Shown in pieces: positions 1-9,456 of a stretch of 64,000 bases of DNA. The DNA is from an uncultured Clostridia bacterium (GTDB lineage: Bacteria; Bacillota; Clostridia; Monoglobales; Monoglobaceae). Both the position numbers and the translations under genes were made by a program. Positions within the stretch are counted from its first letter, which is position 1, and every line of letters starts with the position of its first letter. The stretch is taken from the NCBI GenBank assembly GCA_934454115.1, contig CAKSFQ010000010.1, forward strand, positions 1-64,000, given 5' to 3'. The notes below the pieces were generated by a model. It had not been told where the DNA came from, did no database searches, and saw nothing but the letters and a program-made list of their open reading frames with translations.

Positions 1-102
1 AAGCGCAGTCAATACCGGCGTATTGACGAGCATTTTAACGCAGTATTTTCGTAAATTTTTCTGTTTAAACCACATTGCATTCGACTCCCGCGTGCCTAAG
101 GT
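1..102. repeat. Repeat family R1, right-hand end (copy a, cut by window edge)
   Basis: This stretch matches the right half of the element at 59090-59198 almost base for base. Shared landmarks are a run reading TTTTAACGCAGTATTTTC, then GTTTAAACCA, then TTCGACTCCCG and a GCCT end. The left half lies outside the window. No protein is encoded. The terminal part resembles the T-arm of a tRNA, which may be chance. Confidence 0.75.
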
Positions 103-105
103 CAA

Positions 106-231
106 GGAATTTTAAGAGTGGGGATTTTCGTTCAAGCAAGGCAAAAACGGAGGTAATCCTAACGGATTGCCGAGTATTTTAACACCGTTTGGGCGGAAAT
201 CCACCTCTTAAAATCGAGTTCGGATTGCTAA
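106..231. repeat. Repeat family R2, right half only (copy a)
   Basis: The segment aligns with the right half of the complete R2 element at 58726-59002. It shares GAATTTT-AGAG, then GGAGGTAATCCTAACGGATT and a GAGTTCGGATT end. The left half and left inverted end are missing, so this is a truncated copy directly beside the R1 end, the same pairing of families seen at 58.6-59.2 kb. Confidence 0.75.
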
Positions 232-238
232 TATCAGG

Positions 239-634
239 TTAAGGGTTACATCTTTTGCATGGGCGATATCCATGCTCCTGGATGATATCCGGTGCATCGT
301 GCAGGGATATGTTGTTTTCTTCGTTGATTTGTTCCACGGCCGGGCAGTCCGGCTTGTGGAATTTTTTTGTTCTTTGATTTCCGATATAGTAATGCGAGGT
401 GTCCGAATCAACATCTTCCTTTTGTGCCGCGAACGTATCTTGGGGAAAAGTCGTTTCTTCCGGCGTTTCACTTTCCGTTGTTGGCGTTGACGTTTCTGCA
501 GGTGTCCTCGACTCCGCCGGCGGCGGAACGTCGGCAGCATTGTTTGTAACAGACATTGTCTTGGTGCATCCGCAAAGAGTCATGGAGAAACAAATTGCCC
601 ATAATAAAAGTGTCATACGATATTTGGCTAACAT
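239..634 (-). CDS. Small secreted lipoprotein with a C-terminal Cys/His metal-site-like domain
   Basis: The 131-residue product starts with a lipoprotein signal: a hydrophobic run, then a Leu-Cys-Gly-Cys lipobox near residues 20-23. A Thr/Pro/Glu-rich linker follows to about residue 75. The C-terminal 50 residues carry YIGN, KKFHKPDCP and a final PCKRC, the pattern of the small Ada-like metal-binding module that ends many Firmicutes extracellular nucleases. The nuclease domain itself is absent. The start at 634 is chosen because GAAGAAGG lies 7 bases upstream and the signal peptide begins there; the open frame runs further upstream. It diverges from the XRE gene at 767. Function unknown; probably displayed on the outer membrane face. 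Confidence 0.75.
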   Translation of the reverse strand: MLAKYRMTLLLWAICFSMTLCGCTKTMSVTNNAADVPPPAESRTPAETSTPTTESETPEETTFPQDTFAAQKEDVDSDTSHYYIGNQRTKKFHKPDCPAVEQINEENNISLHDAPDIIQEHGYRPCKRCNP

Positions 635-766
635 AATAATACCTTCTTCATATAAAAATTTTAAAATATATATAATTATAGTTTTTAATATAACATAAAT
701 GCAAACAATAATCAACTAGTTTTATAAAATTATAGTATATAATATGGCGTGAGGTGGGTGATTAAA

Positions 767-1075
767 ATGGATGAGCAGTATATAAAGCAGAGAATTGCAA
801 AATTGCGTACCGATCATGATATTTCCGCGCGAGAGCTAAGTTTACAATTGGGGCAGTCAACCGGATATATCAATACCATTGAAAATGGAAAATCGCTGCC
901 GTCCATGAAAATGTTTTTATACATTTGCGAATACTTTCATATTACGCCGAAAGAATTTTTTGATGAGGAAATCGAGAATCCGGTTTTAATCGAAAGATTA
1001 GTGGAGGAAGGCAAAAAGCTGGACACGGATGCGCTGGAGAGTATCTTAGGTGTGATGAAGAATATGGAAAAATAA
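767..1075 (+). CDS. XRE-family helix-turn-helix regulator
   Basis: The 102-residue protein has a Cro/C1-type HTH over about residues 5-60: RIAKLRTDHDISARELS, then STGYINTIENGKSLPSM and a helix ending FHITPKEFF. The short C-terminal tail may serve dimerisation. The start at 767 follows GAGGTGGG by 7 bases; an in-frame GTG at 749 is too close to the -10-like TATAAT at 738-743. It is a single gene with its own terminator, divergent from the lipoprotein. The target is unknown; the neighbouring lipoprotein or itself is the simplest guess. Confidence 0.85.
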   Translation: MDEQYIKQRIAKLRTDHDISARELSLQLGQSTGYINTIENGKSLPSMKMFLYICEYFHITPKEFFDEEIENPVLIERLVEEGKKLDTDALESILGVMKNMEK

Positions 1076-1103
1076 GACGGCGCAGCGTTCTGCTCCGTCT
1101 TTT
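1076..1103 (+). terminator. Intrinsic terminator after the XRE gene
   Basis: A stem GACGG-c-GCAG closes over cgtt with CTGC-t-CCGTC and is followed by TTTT, immediately after the stop codon at 1073-1075. Confidence 0.8.
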
Positions 1104-1194
1104 GTTGTGCAAAAATGACAAAGGAATTGATAAATTATTTCAAAAGTTTGGCAGATGTTTTGTCCGTGTTTTTTTGTGAAATGAGAAGAATGTA

Positions 1195-1223
1195 TTGACA
1201 AATCGGTGTATTTGCGGTAAAAT
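1195..1223 (+). promoter_or_regulatory. Sigma-A promoter of the str operon
   Basis: TTGACA at 1195-1200, a 17-base spacer and TAAAAT at 1218-1223 give a near-consensus promoter. It sits directly before the L7Ae-like gene and rpsL, so the str operon here does not need read-through from rpoBC, which is not in the 1.2 kb upstream. Confidence 0.85.
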
Positions 1224-1261
1224 AATACGGTTCGCAGTGTAACGTGGAGGAGAATGCCGGG

Positions 1262-1510
1262 ATGGAACGACTGAGAAATGTACCCAAGGTTGTGGGGTTA
1301 AAGCAGTCCCGCAAGGCGATACTTGGCGGCAGAGCGGCGCAGGCGTTTTATGCGCAGGATGCCGACGCCTATCTTTTGGATTCTTTTTTAGAGCTGTGCC
1401 GCGCGCACAATGTGCCGGCCGTGGCCGTGCCTGCGATGAAGGAGCTTGCCCGGGCGTGCCATGTGGAGGTTCCGACGGCGTTTGCCGTATTGCTGCGTGT
1501 GCAGCAGTGA
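1262..1510 (+). CDS. L7Ae/L30e-family RNA-binding protein (YbxF-like)
   Basis: An 82-residue protein of the L7Ae/L30e/Gadd45 fold, which binds kink-turn RNA. The segment LKQSRKAILGGRAAQAFYAQ and the later PAVAVPAMKELARACHVEVP match the family's RNA-contact helix and C-terminal strand. The start at 1262 has GGAGG at 1246-1250; an in-frame GTG at 1244 overlaps that site. It is the first gene of the str operon and precedes rpsL, the usual Firmicutes position. It probably associates with the ribosome or another k-turn RNA. Confidence 0.85.
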   Translation: MERLRNVPKVVGLKQSRKAILGGRAAQAFYAQDADAYLLDSFLELCRAHNVPAVAVPAMKELARACHVEVPTAFAVLLRVQQ

Positions 1511-1573
1511 TTGTTTTGATAAAAGCGCACCATGCGTTTTTATAGATATTTTATAGGTATGGAGGTGAACATA

Positions 1574-1984
1574 TTGCCAACATTTAATCAGTTAGTCAGA
1601 AAAGGTAGAGCGACTGTGGAAAAGAAGTCAACGGCGCCTGCGCTTTTAAAGGGTATGAATACCATTAAAAAGAGGCAGACCGATCAGGCGTCTCCGCAAA
1701 AGAGAGGCGTTTGCACTTCTGTAAGAACCATGACCCCGAAAAAGCCGAACTCTGCACTCCGTAAGGTTGCCAGAGTTAAGCTGACCAACGGGATCGAAGT
1801 TTCCGCTTATATTCCCGGTATCGGCCACAATCTGCAGGAGCATAGCGTTGTTATGATCCGCGGCGGCCGTATCAAGGACTTGCCTGGTGTTCGTTATCAC
1901 ATTATTCGTGGTACTCTGGATACTTCCGGCGTGGACAAGCGGCTGCAGAGCAGATCCAAGTACGGCGCAAAGCGTCCTAAATAA
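1574..1984 (+). CDS. rpsL: 30S ribosomal protein S12
   Basis: A 136-residue S12, decoding-centre protein of the small subunit. The hallmarks [13 protein letters not shown] and [17 protein letters not shown] are intact; the lysine of PKKPNS is the residue commonly altered in streptomycin resistance and is wild type here. Translation starts at TTG (1574), with GGAGGTG at 1561-1567; no ATG fits the conserved [12 protein letters not shown] start. The preceding gene ends 63 bases upstream and rpsG follows after a structured 133-base gap. Confidence 0.97.
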   Translation: MPTFNQLVRKGRATVEKKSTAPALLKGMNTIKKRQTDQASPQKRGVCTSVRTMTPKKPNSALRKVARVKLTNGIEVSAYIPGIGHNLQEHSVVMIRGGRIKDLPGVRYHIIRGTLDTSGVDKRLQSRSKYGAKRPK

Positions 1985-2011
1985 GGCGCAGCGCATCTGA
2001 CAAGAAATGTC

Positions 2012-2070
2012 GTGCATATATGTTCAGCAAATAGATTGACCTTATATGCACAGCAGCGGGGGTCGCCCCG
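2012..2070 (+). promoter_or_regulatory. Structured rpsL-rpsG intercistronic RNA (candidate S7-type control site)
   Basis: Two hairpins fill the gap. Perfect 9-base arms GTGCATATA (2012-2020) and TATATGCAC (2043-2051) form one; CGGGG-gtcg-CCCCG (2057-2070) forms the next. In Escherichia coli S7 represses translation by binding the equivalent S12-S7 spacer. That this is a control site is an inference from position and structure. Confidence 0.45.
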
Positions 2071-2099
2071 TTGAGTACCTTAATGGTGAATAAACCTAG

Positions 2100-2588
<489 letters not shown>

Positions 2589-2694
2589 TTGCTTTGCCGG
2601 TTTTCAATCGGCAAAGGGCGATGCTGCTTAAAATACCAAAATACGGCGATGCCGTAAATATGCAGCGCATACGTGCACTGCGAAAGGAGTTACT

Positions 2695-4779
2695 ATGGGT
2701 AGAGCGTTTTCACTGGAGAAAACCAGAAATATAGGTATCATGGCGCACATTGATGCCGGTAAGACGACTACCACGGAGCGTATCTTGTTCTATACAGGCC
2801 GTATCCATAAGATCGGTGAAACCCACGAGGGCGCCGCACAGATGGACTGGATGGAACAGGAACAGGAACGTGGTATTACGATTACCTCTGCCGCTACCAC
2901 AGCACAGTGGAAGAACCACAGAATTAACATCATCGATACACCGGGACACGTTGACTTCACCGTAGAGGTTGAGCGTTCGCTGCGTGTACTCGACGGCAGT
3001 GTTACGGTTCTTTGTGCAAAGGGCGGTGTAGAACCGCAGTCTGAGACCGTTTGGCGTCAGGCTGACAAGTATCATGTACCGAGAATGGTATATGTCAACA
3101 AGATGGACATTATGGGTGCGGACTTTTATAATGTTGTAGCCATGATGAAGGATCGTTTAAAGTGTAATGCTGTTCCGATTCAGCTGCCGATCGGCGCTGA
3201 GGATGAATTCAGAGGCTTAATTGACCTGATTCAAATGAAAGCATACGTTTATTACGATGAGCTGGGACAGGACGAGAGAATTGAAGAAATCCCGGCCGAT
3301 ATGAAGGATAAGGCAGAAGAGTACCGTCAGGCGCTCTTAGAGCACGTGGCGGAAACGGATGAAGCATTGATGGAAAAATTCTTTGAAGAGGGCGACCTCT
3401 CCGAGGAAGAAATCAAAAAGGCAATTCGTAAGTCCACCATCGCAAATGAGATGGTTCCGGTACTCTGCGGTTCTTCTTATAAAAATAAGGGCGTTCAGAA
3501 CATGCTGGACGCAGTGATTGATTTTATGCCGTCGCCGCTCGATGTGCCCCCGATCAAGGGTATTGTTCCGAGAACGGAAGAGGAGGAAGTTCGTCATTCT
3601 TCCGATGATGAGCCGTTTGCTGCGCTGGCATTTAAGATCATGACTGACCCATATGTTGGTAAGCTGGCATTCTTCCGTGTGTATTCCGGTGTGTTAAACA
3701 GCGGTTCTCACGTTTACAATTCCGTCAAGGATAATAAGGAGAGAATCGGACGTATTCTGCAAATGCACGCAAACCACCGTGAAGATATCGACACGGTATA
3801 TGCCGGTGATATTGCAGCCGCAGTCGGCTTGAAGAACACCACAACCGGTGATACTCTTTGTGACGAAAAGGCGCCGATCATTCTGGAATCGATGGAATTC
3901 CCGGAACCGGTTATTCGTGTCGCAATCGAGCCCAAGACCAAAGCCGGACAGGAGAAGATGGGCATTGCCCTCTCCAAGCTGGCAGAGGAAGACCCGACCT
4001 TCCGTACCTATACGGATGACGAGACCGGTCAGACCATTATTGCCGGTATGGGTGAGCTGCACCTTGAGATTATCGTTGACCGTCTGCTTCGTGAGTTTAA
4101 GGTAGAGGCAAATGTCGGCAGTCCGCAGGTATCCTACCGCGAGACAATCCGCACTGCATCTCATATTAACCACAAGTATGCAAGACAGTCCGGCGGTAAA
4201 GGTCAGTACGGACACGTTGTACTGGATATTGAGCCGTTAGAGCCGGGCGCCGGTTATATCTTTGAAAATAAGATTGTCGGCGGTGCGATCCCGAAGGAAT
4301 ATATCCCTGCCGTTGACGCAGGCATCCAGGGCGCAATGCAGGCCGGTGTACTGGCAGGCTATCCGGTTGTTGATGTAAAGTGTACCTTGGTGGACGGATC
4401 TTACCACGAGGTCGACTCTTCGGAAATGGCGTTTAAGATTGCCGGTTCTATGGCATTCAAGGAAGGCTGCAAGAAGGGGAATCCGGTTATCATGGAACCG
4501 ATCATGAAGGTCGTTGTCAATGTTCCGGAGGATTATATGGGCGATGTTATCGGTGACTTAAACTCCCGCCGCGGTCAGATCCAGGGTATGGAGGCAAGAA
4601 CCGGCGCCCAGGAAATTACGGCCATGGTTCCGCTGTCGGAGATGTTCGGTTATGCGACCGAGCTCCGTTCCAGAACACAGGGTCGCGGTCAGTACTCCAT
4701 GGAGCCGAGTCATTTTGAAGAGCTGCCGAAGAGCCTGGCTGAAAAAATTATTAAGGAAAGAAGCAAAAATGAGGACTAA
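2695..4779 (+). CDS. fusA: Elongation factor G
   Basis: A 694-residue translocase GTPase that moves tRNA and mRNA through the ribosome. The GTP-binding motifs are AHIDAGKT at residues 17-24, DTPGHVD from residue 81 and NKMD from residue 135. Domain II, the elongated domain IV (around VSYRETIR and GGKGQYGHV) and domain V follow in the normal order. AAGGAG precedes the ATG. It has standard length and belongs to the str operon between rpsG and tuf. Confidence 0.98.
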   Translation: MGRAFSLEKTRNIGIMAHIDAGKTTTTERILFYTGRIHKIGETHEGAAQMDWMEQEQERGITITSAATTAQWKNHRINIIDTPGHVDFTVEVERSLRVLDGSVTVLCAKGGVEPQSETVWRQADKYHVPRMVYVNKMDIMGADFYNVVAMMKDRLKCNAVPIQLPIGAEDEFRGLIDLIQMKAYVYYDELGQDERIEEIPADMKDKAEEYRQALLEHVAETDEALMEKFFEEGDLSEEEIKKAIRKSTIANEMVPVLCGSSYKNKGVQNMLDAVIDFMPSPLDVPPIKGIVPRTEEEEVRHSSDDEPFAALAFKIMTDPYVGKLAFFRVYSGVLNSGSHVYNSVKDNKERIGRILQMHANHREDIDTVYAGDIAAAVGLKNTTTGDTLCDEKAPIILESMEFPEPVIRVAIEPKTKAGQEKMGIALSKLAEEDPTFRTYTDDETGQTIIAGMGELHLEIIVDRLLREFKVEANVGSPQVSYRETIRTASHINHKYARQSGGKGQYGHVVLDIEPLEPGAGYIFENKIVGGAIPKEYIPAVDAGIQGAMQAGVLAGYPVVDVKCTLVDGSYHEVDSSEMAFKIAGSMAFKEGCKKGNPVIMEPIMKVVVNVPEDYMGDVIGDLNSRRGQIQGMEARTGAQEITAMVPLSEMFGYATELRSRTQGRGQYSMEPSHFEELPKSLAEKIIKERSKNED

Positions 4780-4844
4780 GTCCCCTTGTTTTGCGGCGAA
4801 ACTGAAAAAATTTAAGGAAATTCCAAAAAGTTTACAAAAAAGTA

Positions 4845-4873
4845 TTGAAATTATTTGAAAAAGATAGTAGAAT
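4845..4873 (+). promoter_or_regulatory. Sigma-A promoter for tuf
   Basis: TTGAAA at 4845-4850, a 17-base spacer and TAGAAT at 4868-4873 lie in the fusA-tuf gap, so tuf can be transcribed apart from the rest of str. Confidence 0.75.
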
Positions 4874-4939
4874 AGACCTACAATGACTTTGTAAAATGAT
4901 TCAGAATTTCTATATTCCATTAAGTAGGAGGAAAGTAAA

Positions 4940-6142
4940 ATGGCAAAGGAAAAATTTGAAAGAAGCAAACCCCATGTTAACATTGGTACGATCGGCCACG
5001 TTGACCATGGTAAGACGACCCTGACCGCAGCAATCACCAAGGTGCTGGCTCTGGACGGTAAGGCACAGTATGAAGCATATGACATGATCGACAAGGCTCC
5101 GGAGGAGAGAGAAAGAGGTATTACGATTTCTACTGCTCACGTTGAGTACGAGACCGAGAAGCGTCACTATGCACACGTTGACTGCCCCGGACACGCCGAC
5201 TACGTAAAGAACATGATCACCGGTGCTGCACAGATGGACGGTGCAATCCTGGTTGTATCGGCCGCTGATGGTCCTATGCCCCAGACTCGTGAGCACATTC
5301 TGCTCTCCCGTCAGGTTGGCGTACCCTACATTGTTGTATTCATGAACAAAGTAGACCAGGTAGACGATCCTGAGCTGCTTGAGCTGGTTGAGATGGAAAT
5401 CAGAGACCTGCTGACCGAGTACGACTTCCCGGGCGACGATACCCCGATCATCAAGGGTTCCGGCTTACAGGTTCTGGAGTGCACCTCCACCGATCCGAAC
5501 GCTCCGGAATACGCTTGCATTCACGAACTGATGGACGCTGTTGACAGCTACATCCCGACCCCTGAGAGAAAGAGCGACCTGCCTTTCTTGATGCCGATCG
5601 AGGATATCTTCTCTATCACCGGCCGTGGTACGGTTGCTACCGGTAGAGTTGAGAGAGGTCAGCTGAACATGTCTGACGAAGTTGAAATCGTTGGTCTGTC
5701 CGACGAAACCAGAAAAGTTGTTGTAACCGGCATCGAGATGTTCAGAAAGCTTCTGGACTATGCAGAAGCCGGCGATAACATCGGCGCTCTGCTCCGTGGT
5801 GTTGCTCGTGACGAGATCGAAAGAGGTCAGGTTCTGGCTAAGCCGGGTACGATTACCCCGCACACCCAGTTCAAGGGTGAGGTTTACGTTCTGACCAAGG
5901 AAGAGGGCGGCCGTCATACTCCGTTCTTTACCAACTACAGACCGCAGTTCTATTTCAGAACAACCGACGTTACCGGTGTTGTAAATCTTCCGGACGGCGT
6001 TGAGATGTGTATGCCCGGCGACAACGTAACCATGAGCGTTGAGCTGACTACCACCATCGCAATCGAAGAAGGTCTGCGTTTTGCTATCCGTGAGGGCGGC
6101 AGAACAGTAGGTTCCGGCGTTGTAACCGAAATCATTAAATAA
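4940..6142 (+). CDS. tuf: Elongation factor Tu
   Basis: A 400-residue GTPase that delivers aminoacyl-tRNA to the A site. GHVDHGKT covers residues 19-26, DCPGHADY starts near residue 81 and NKVD near 136. Both beta-barrel domains are complete, ending in [17 protein letters not shown] precedes the ATG. It has its own promoter and a terminator at 6158. Unusually, rpsJ does not follow directly: a 2.8-kb surface-protein gene intervenes. Confidence 0.98.
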   Translation: MAKEKFERSKPHVNIGTIGHVDHGKTTLTAAITKVLALDGKAQYEAYDMIDKAPEERERGITISTAHVEYETEKRHYAHVDCPGHADYVKNMITGAAQMDGAILVVSAADGPMPQTREHILLSRQVGVPYIVVFMNKVDQVDDPELLELVEMEIRDLLTEYDFPGDDTPIIKGSGLQVLECTSTDPNAPEYACIHELMDAVDSYIPTPERKSDLPFLMPIEDIFSITGRGTVATGRVERGQLNMSDEVEIVGLSDETRKVVVTGIEMFRKLLDYAEAGDNIGALLRGVARDEIERGQVLAKPGTITPHTQFKGEVYVLTKEEGGRHTPFFTNYRPQFYFRTTDVTGVVNLPDGVEMCMPGDNVTMSVELTTTIAIEEGLRFAIREGGRTVGSGVVTEIIK

Positions 6143-6157
6143 GATCATTCTAAGGGA

Positions 6158-6190
6158 AAAAGCCTCTTGCTGCCAAGCAGGGGGCTTTTC
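6158..6190 (+). terminator. Intrinsic terminator after tuf
   Basis: An imperfect stem AAAGCCTCTTGC / GCAGGGGGCTTTT with a short loop is followed by a T-rich stretch, 15 bases after the tuf stop. It closes the str operon. Confidence 0.75.
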
Positions 6191-6417
6191 GTTTGCCGAA
6201 AAACGGTACAAAACCAATGAACGTTCTGCCCGCATAGTCTCGGCAGTGACTGACGGCGGCAGCCCGTTACCGGCCGCAGCAGACGCCGGATCAAGCGCTG
6301 CCCGGGCAAGGCTGATGAGATGACCAATAAATTTTTCGCAAAATAGGACTTTCTTTTTTAAAAAAATATGGTATACTGTTGATAGAAAAGAGAATAGCCG
6401 TAAGTGAGTGGTTCATG
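6191..6417. other. Intergenic region with an R3-like repeat end
   Basis: No gene is visible. Bases 6329-6347 (AAATTTTTCGCAAAATAGG) are identical to 37274-37292 inside repeat R3, suggesting a decayed copy of that family. An extended -10-like TGGTATACT ends at 6375 and may serve the next gene, but no good -35 box is seen. Confidence 0.4.
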
Positions 6418-9231
6418 ATGAAAGGACATTTAATATCCGGCGTTAAAAAATTGGCAGTCATTTTAATCGCCAGCCTGATGATCTTGGGACTTGTCCCTGT
6501 CGGGCTGATTGCCAAGCCGGACACTGCCCGTGCCGAGGGTGAGTTTCTGCGGCTCCTTCCGATTGCAGAAACCTCCGTCTCTCCGCGGCCGAGTCAAAAA
6601 AAATTACAGGTTCCCCATGATGCCGATGCAACGCAGCGTGTCGGCGCCCTTCATCATGCCTATTTGCGTTTTCATACAGAGACGCTGCTAAACGATACCG
6701 CGCAGCTCCGTGCGGTCAAACTGCGTCTGACACTTTTGAAAACGCCGTCGGATACGACGGTGCCTATCCGCCTCTTTTTGATGTCCGATAATAACTGGAA
6801 TGCGAATATGACCTACGCCGGCCGTCCCTCGCAAATGGGCGAGACCTTGCTGACCCAGGTGGCAGTCTCCCCGGCAGAGAATCCGTCCGTGCTGGAGATT
6901 GACCTGACGGATTATGCCCGCCGTTGGCAGGAGGAGGGGCGTGACAGGGTTTCGCTGCATCTGGACGCACCGGGCAGCGTTTTGGCGGCAGCGTTTGCGG
7001 ATCGTGACTATCCCGACCCGGCATTTCGGCCATGCTTAAAAATCGTCACCGGCGACGCGCAGGATACCGATACGCCGGATCTGACAAAGGCGTGGCTGAG
7101 CGCCGGCGGAAGCAGTGCAGAAAACAGCAGCGTGAAAAATGACGCCGTGCAGGGCGATGCTTATACGGCCGGGGGAGATCGCAGCACCTATTTAAAGTTT
7201 ACCTTAAACCGTGCGAACATTCAGGGCGCCATGTACCGCGTTTACCTGCAGCTCACTGCATTGCAGGCAGAGCCTGAGACGCAGCTGACTGTGTACCGGC
7301 TGCAAAATAAGGATTGGAACGGAGAGGAGATCAGTCAGGGTATTCTTCCTCAGGGGGAAGAACGCCTGGTTTACCGCGCCCCTGCCACGACGGAGAATTT
7401 GCGGCGTATTGATTTGACGGACGTGATGAATGATTCCTATGCAAAGGGCGAGACAGAAATGGCGTTTCGTGTGAGTGCGGAGAACGGAACGGTCTCCTTT
7501 GCAAAAACGGGTGCGGCAGCGCCCGGCCTTGCGATTCGCGTTTCGGATTATGCCGATGTGGTGGCGGCAGAAGAGGCGGCAGTCCATGCACTGGCAGAGA
7601 ATGCAGATCTGGATCATATCACAGAAAATCTGCTGCGGGAATATATTGCCGAAAACGGCGAGCGCGTGTTGCTTAGCTGGAAAGCAACGGAGTCCGCAAC
7701 CGGGCTGCCGGTGCAAAACGGGCTGCGCAGCGATGGCACAGTTACCCGTCCGCGCTGGTTTGAAGAAAGTCATAGGATTTTGGCAACTGCCAAGATTACC
7801 GCCGGCAATTACACCCGTCAACGCAGCTATTACCTGACAATTCTGCCGGAGGATGCGCCGGACGATTCGGATGCGAAATACGGCAGCATGGTGGATATCG
7901 GAACCGCACAGTCCGAAGAGAAGCAGCGGTTTGAGAGCGTTGCGACATCCTCGCACAGCCGTTGGATGGGCGCGCAGAACGTGACCTACCGCACCCTGCG
8001 GGAAAACAGTGTGATGGCGTTGCATTTTGCGGCAGATCCGAATGTGCAGAACTATATAACAATAAAGCTATGGGCTGCCGACGCGTTTCATGGGGTTCAG
8101 CTGCGCAGTCTGCAAAACACCGAGGCAGAGCCGGTCACCCTGATCCAGCCGGAAATGGTGGCAGGCGAAGACGGATTTTTGTATCTGACCTGTGCGCTGC
8201 CGATGTCTTTTACTGAGGGACTGGACCGGATTCATCTGCGGCTGACGCCGCTTGAGCAGGAGGGGGCAGGGGGAGAAGTGTGCAACCTCTACGGCGCCTA
8301 TGTCACGCAGTCTCCCTATTTTGATCCGGCGTTGTTTACCGCGCAGGGTGAGGTTCTGGTGCGAAAGGATCCGGCGGAGAATTCGTCGTTTTATCGGTTC
8401 TTAAAGCAGCTTTACACGGCGGCGTCGCTCCCGTTCCAGGGGACGGGTGGCGATGCCGAGGACGCGGCCTTTGTCCCGAATCAGACAGGTACAAAGCCGC
8501 GGCAGGCGCTGCTGGTTCAAAACGGTGAAGAAAAGATTGCGGTCTCCATCGGTGCGGTCGGTGAGGCGGTGCAGATTCACCGCGAGACGCCGTATTATCA
8601 TGCGTATACCGAGACGGTGCAGAAGAGCTATTATGATGGAGTCATGACGGCGGTGGATTACGGGGTATACCGCGTATTCCAAAATCACGGAGATGCACCG
8701 CATCCTCTGCCCTGGAAAGCAGAGGGGCTGTCCGGATTATATGAGGACTTGGTGCAGGGAGGATATGTCTCCTTTTTAAAAGAGAACGAATTGCTTGATG
8801 ATAGCGTGCTCCCGGCAGGAACCGCCGTGGAGGACGGCGGAAATCGGGTACTAAACCCCGGCGAAAACACGGTGTTTTTGTCGCTGGCAAAGCCGCTGTT
8901 TCTTGCCGACTGGAGGGTCAGCAGCCTGGGCGGACAGTCGGTTTCGGCAATTAAGACAAGCCGCACACTGACGATTGATACGGTAGGAATCCGCAATTTG
9001 GGCGCCGCACATGATACAGAGCAGTCGCTTGTGATACTGTGTGAAGTGTTTGCACAGGGAAAGCTGGCAGATGCCGCAATGTCTCCGGCGCTGATTGCGC
9101 CCAAAGAGACGGAATGCCGCGTCTTACTGCCGCATACTGTGACCGTGCAGCCGGGTCAGTCCGTGAGGGTTTATATCGAATCCGATCCCATGCCGCTGAG
9201 CAAAATGGAACCCAAGCTTACGCTGCCCTAA
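6418..9231 (+). CDS. Large secreted surface protein with two DNRLRE-type domains and a bacterial Ig-like domain
   Basis: The 937-residue product has a signal peptide (KKLAVILIASLMILGLVPVG) ending near AKPDTARAEG. Two beta-sandwich units of the DNRLRE type follow, at roughly residues 40-215 and 215-380. Each has a YLRF/YLKF strand, a W-N repeat and an ILEIDLT/RRIDLTDVM strand. An atrophied Ig-like domain (about 380-490) contains GTVTRPRWFEESH. The remaining half is beta-rich, of unrecognised family. No SLH, LPXTG or transmembrane anchor is seen, so attachment is unclear. Tandem ATGs lie at 6415 and 6418 with a weak ribosome site. The gene interrupts the usual tuf-rpsJ junction and has its own terminator. 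A role in cell-wall or polysaccharide binding is inferred. Confidence 0.75.
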   Translation: MKGHLISGVKKLAVILIASLMILGLVPVGLIAKPDTARAEGEFLRLLPIAETSVSPRPSQKKLQVPHDADATQRVGALHHAYLRFHTETLLNDTAQLRAVKLRLTLLKTPSDTTVPIRLFLMSDNNWNANMTYAGRPSQMGETLLTQVAVSPAENPSVLEIDLTDYARRWQEEGRDRVSLHLDAPGSVLAAAFADRDYPDPAFRPCLKIVTGDAQDTDTPDLTKAWLSAGGSSAENSSVKNDAVQGDAYTAGGDRSTYLKFTLNRANIQGAMYRVYLQLTALQAEPETQLTVYRLQNKDWNGEEISQGILPQGEERLVYRAPATTENLRRIDLTDVMNDSYAKGETEMAFRVSAENGTVSFAKTGAAAPGLAIRVSDYADVVAAEEAAVHALAENADLDHITENLLREYIAENGERVLLSWKATESATGLPVQNGLRSDGTVTRPRWFEESHRILATAKITAGNYTRQRSYYLTILPEDAPDDSDAKYGSMVDIGTAQSEEKQRFESVATSSHSRWMGAQNVTYRTLRENSVMALHFAADPNVQNYITIKLWAADAFHGVQLRSLQNTEAEPVTLIQPEMVAGEDGFLYLTCALPMSFTEGLDRIHLRLTPLEQEGAGGEVCNLYGAYVTQSPYFDPALFTAQGEVLVRKDPAENSSFYRFLKQLYTAASLPFQGTGGDAEDAAFVPNQTGTKPRQALLVQNGEEKIAVSIGAVGEAVQIHRETPYYHAYTETVQKSYYDGVMTAVDYGVYRVFQNHGDAPHPLPWKAEGLSGLYEDLVQGGYVSFLKENELLDDSVLPAGTAVEDGGNRVLNPGENTVFLSLAKPLFLADWRVSSLGGQSVSAIKTSRTLTIDTVGIRNLGAAHDTEQSLVILCEVFAQGKLADAAMSPALIAPKETECRVLLPHTVTVQPGQSVRVYIESDPMPLSKMEPKLTLP

Positions 9232-9269
9232 GGCACAGAAACGTGACGCAGGAGTTATTTGCACACTTT

Positions 9270-9296
9270 GAGCTGCCTTTCGGGCAGCTCATTTTT
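9270..9296 (+). terminator. Intrinsic terminator after the surface protein gene
   Basis: GAGCTGCC-tttcg-GGCAGCTC followed by ATTTTT. It separates the surface gene from the S10 operon promoter. Confidence 0.85.
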
Positions 9297-9308
9297 ATCG
9301 GCAATCGG

Positions 9309-9336
9309 AAAATTTTGTGTACTTGTACAAAATTCC
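9309..9336. repeat. Short palindromic motif shared with 58406-58432
   Basis: The core TTTGTGTACTTGTACAAAAT is near-palindromic and closely matches TTTGTATACTTGCACAATTT at 58.4 kb. Both occur in gene-free DNA. A protein-binding site is possible; nothing more can be said. Confidence 0.4.
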
Positions 9337-9427
9337 TATCGCGGACGGCAAATAAAATGTAAAACTGGCCAAATGTTACAAAAGTGCGTAAAAATGCGCA
9401 AAATCGCGGAAAATACGCAAAAAAAAC

Positions 9428-9456
9428 TTGACACTGCCCTTTAACCGTAGTATAAT
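9428..9456 (+). promoter_or_regulatory. Consensus sigma-A promoter of the S10 operon
   Basis: TTGACA (9428-9433), exactly 17 bases, TATAAT (9451-9456). It is a perfect consensus, appropriate for driving the ribosomal superoperon that starts at rpsJ. Confidence 0.92.

Noticed and set aside
1..102. tRNA gene suggested by TTCGACTCCCG
   Set aside because: No matching 5' half, anticodon arm or acceptor pairing is present; the same bases recur in another repeat copy, so they belong to R1.
208..698. Plus-strand and alternate-frame open frames opposite the lipoprotein gene
   Set aside because: The minus-strand frame has a signal peptide, lipobox, conserved C-terminal motif and a ribosome site; the others are shadows.
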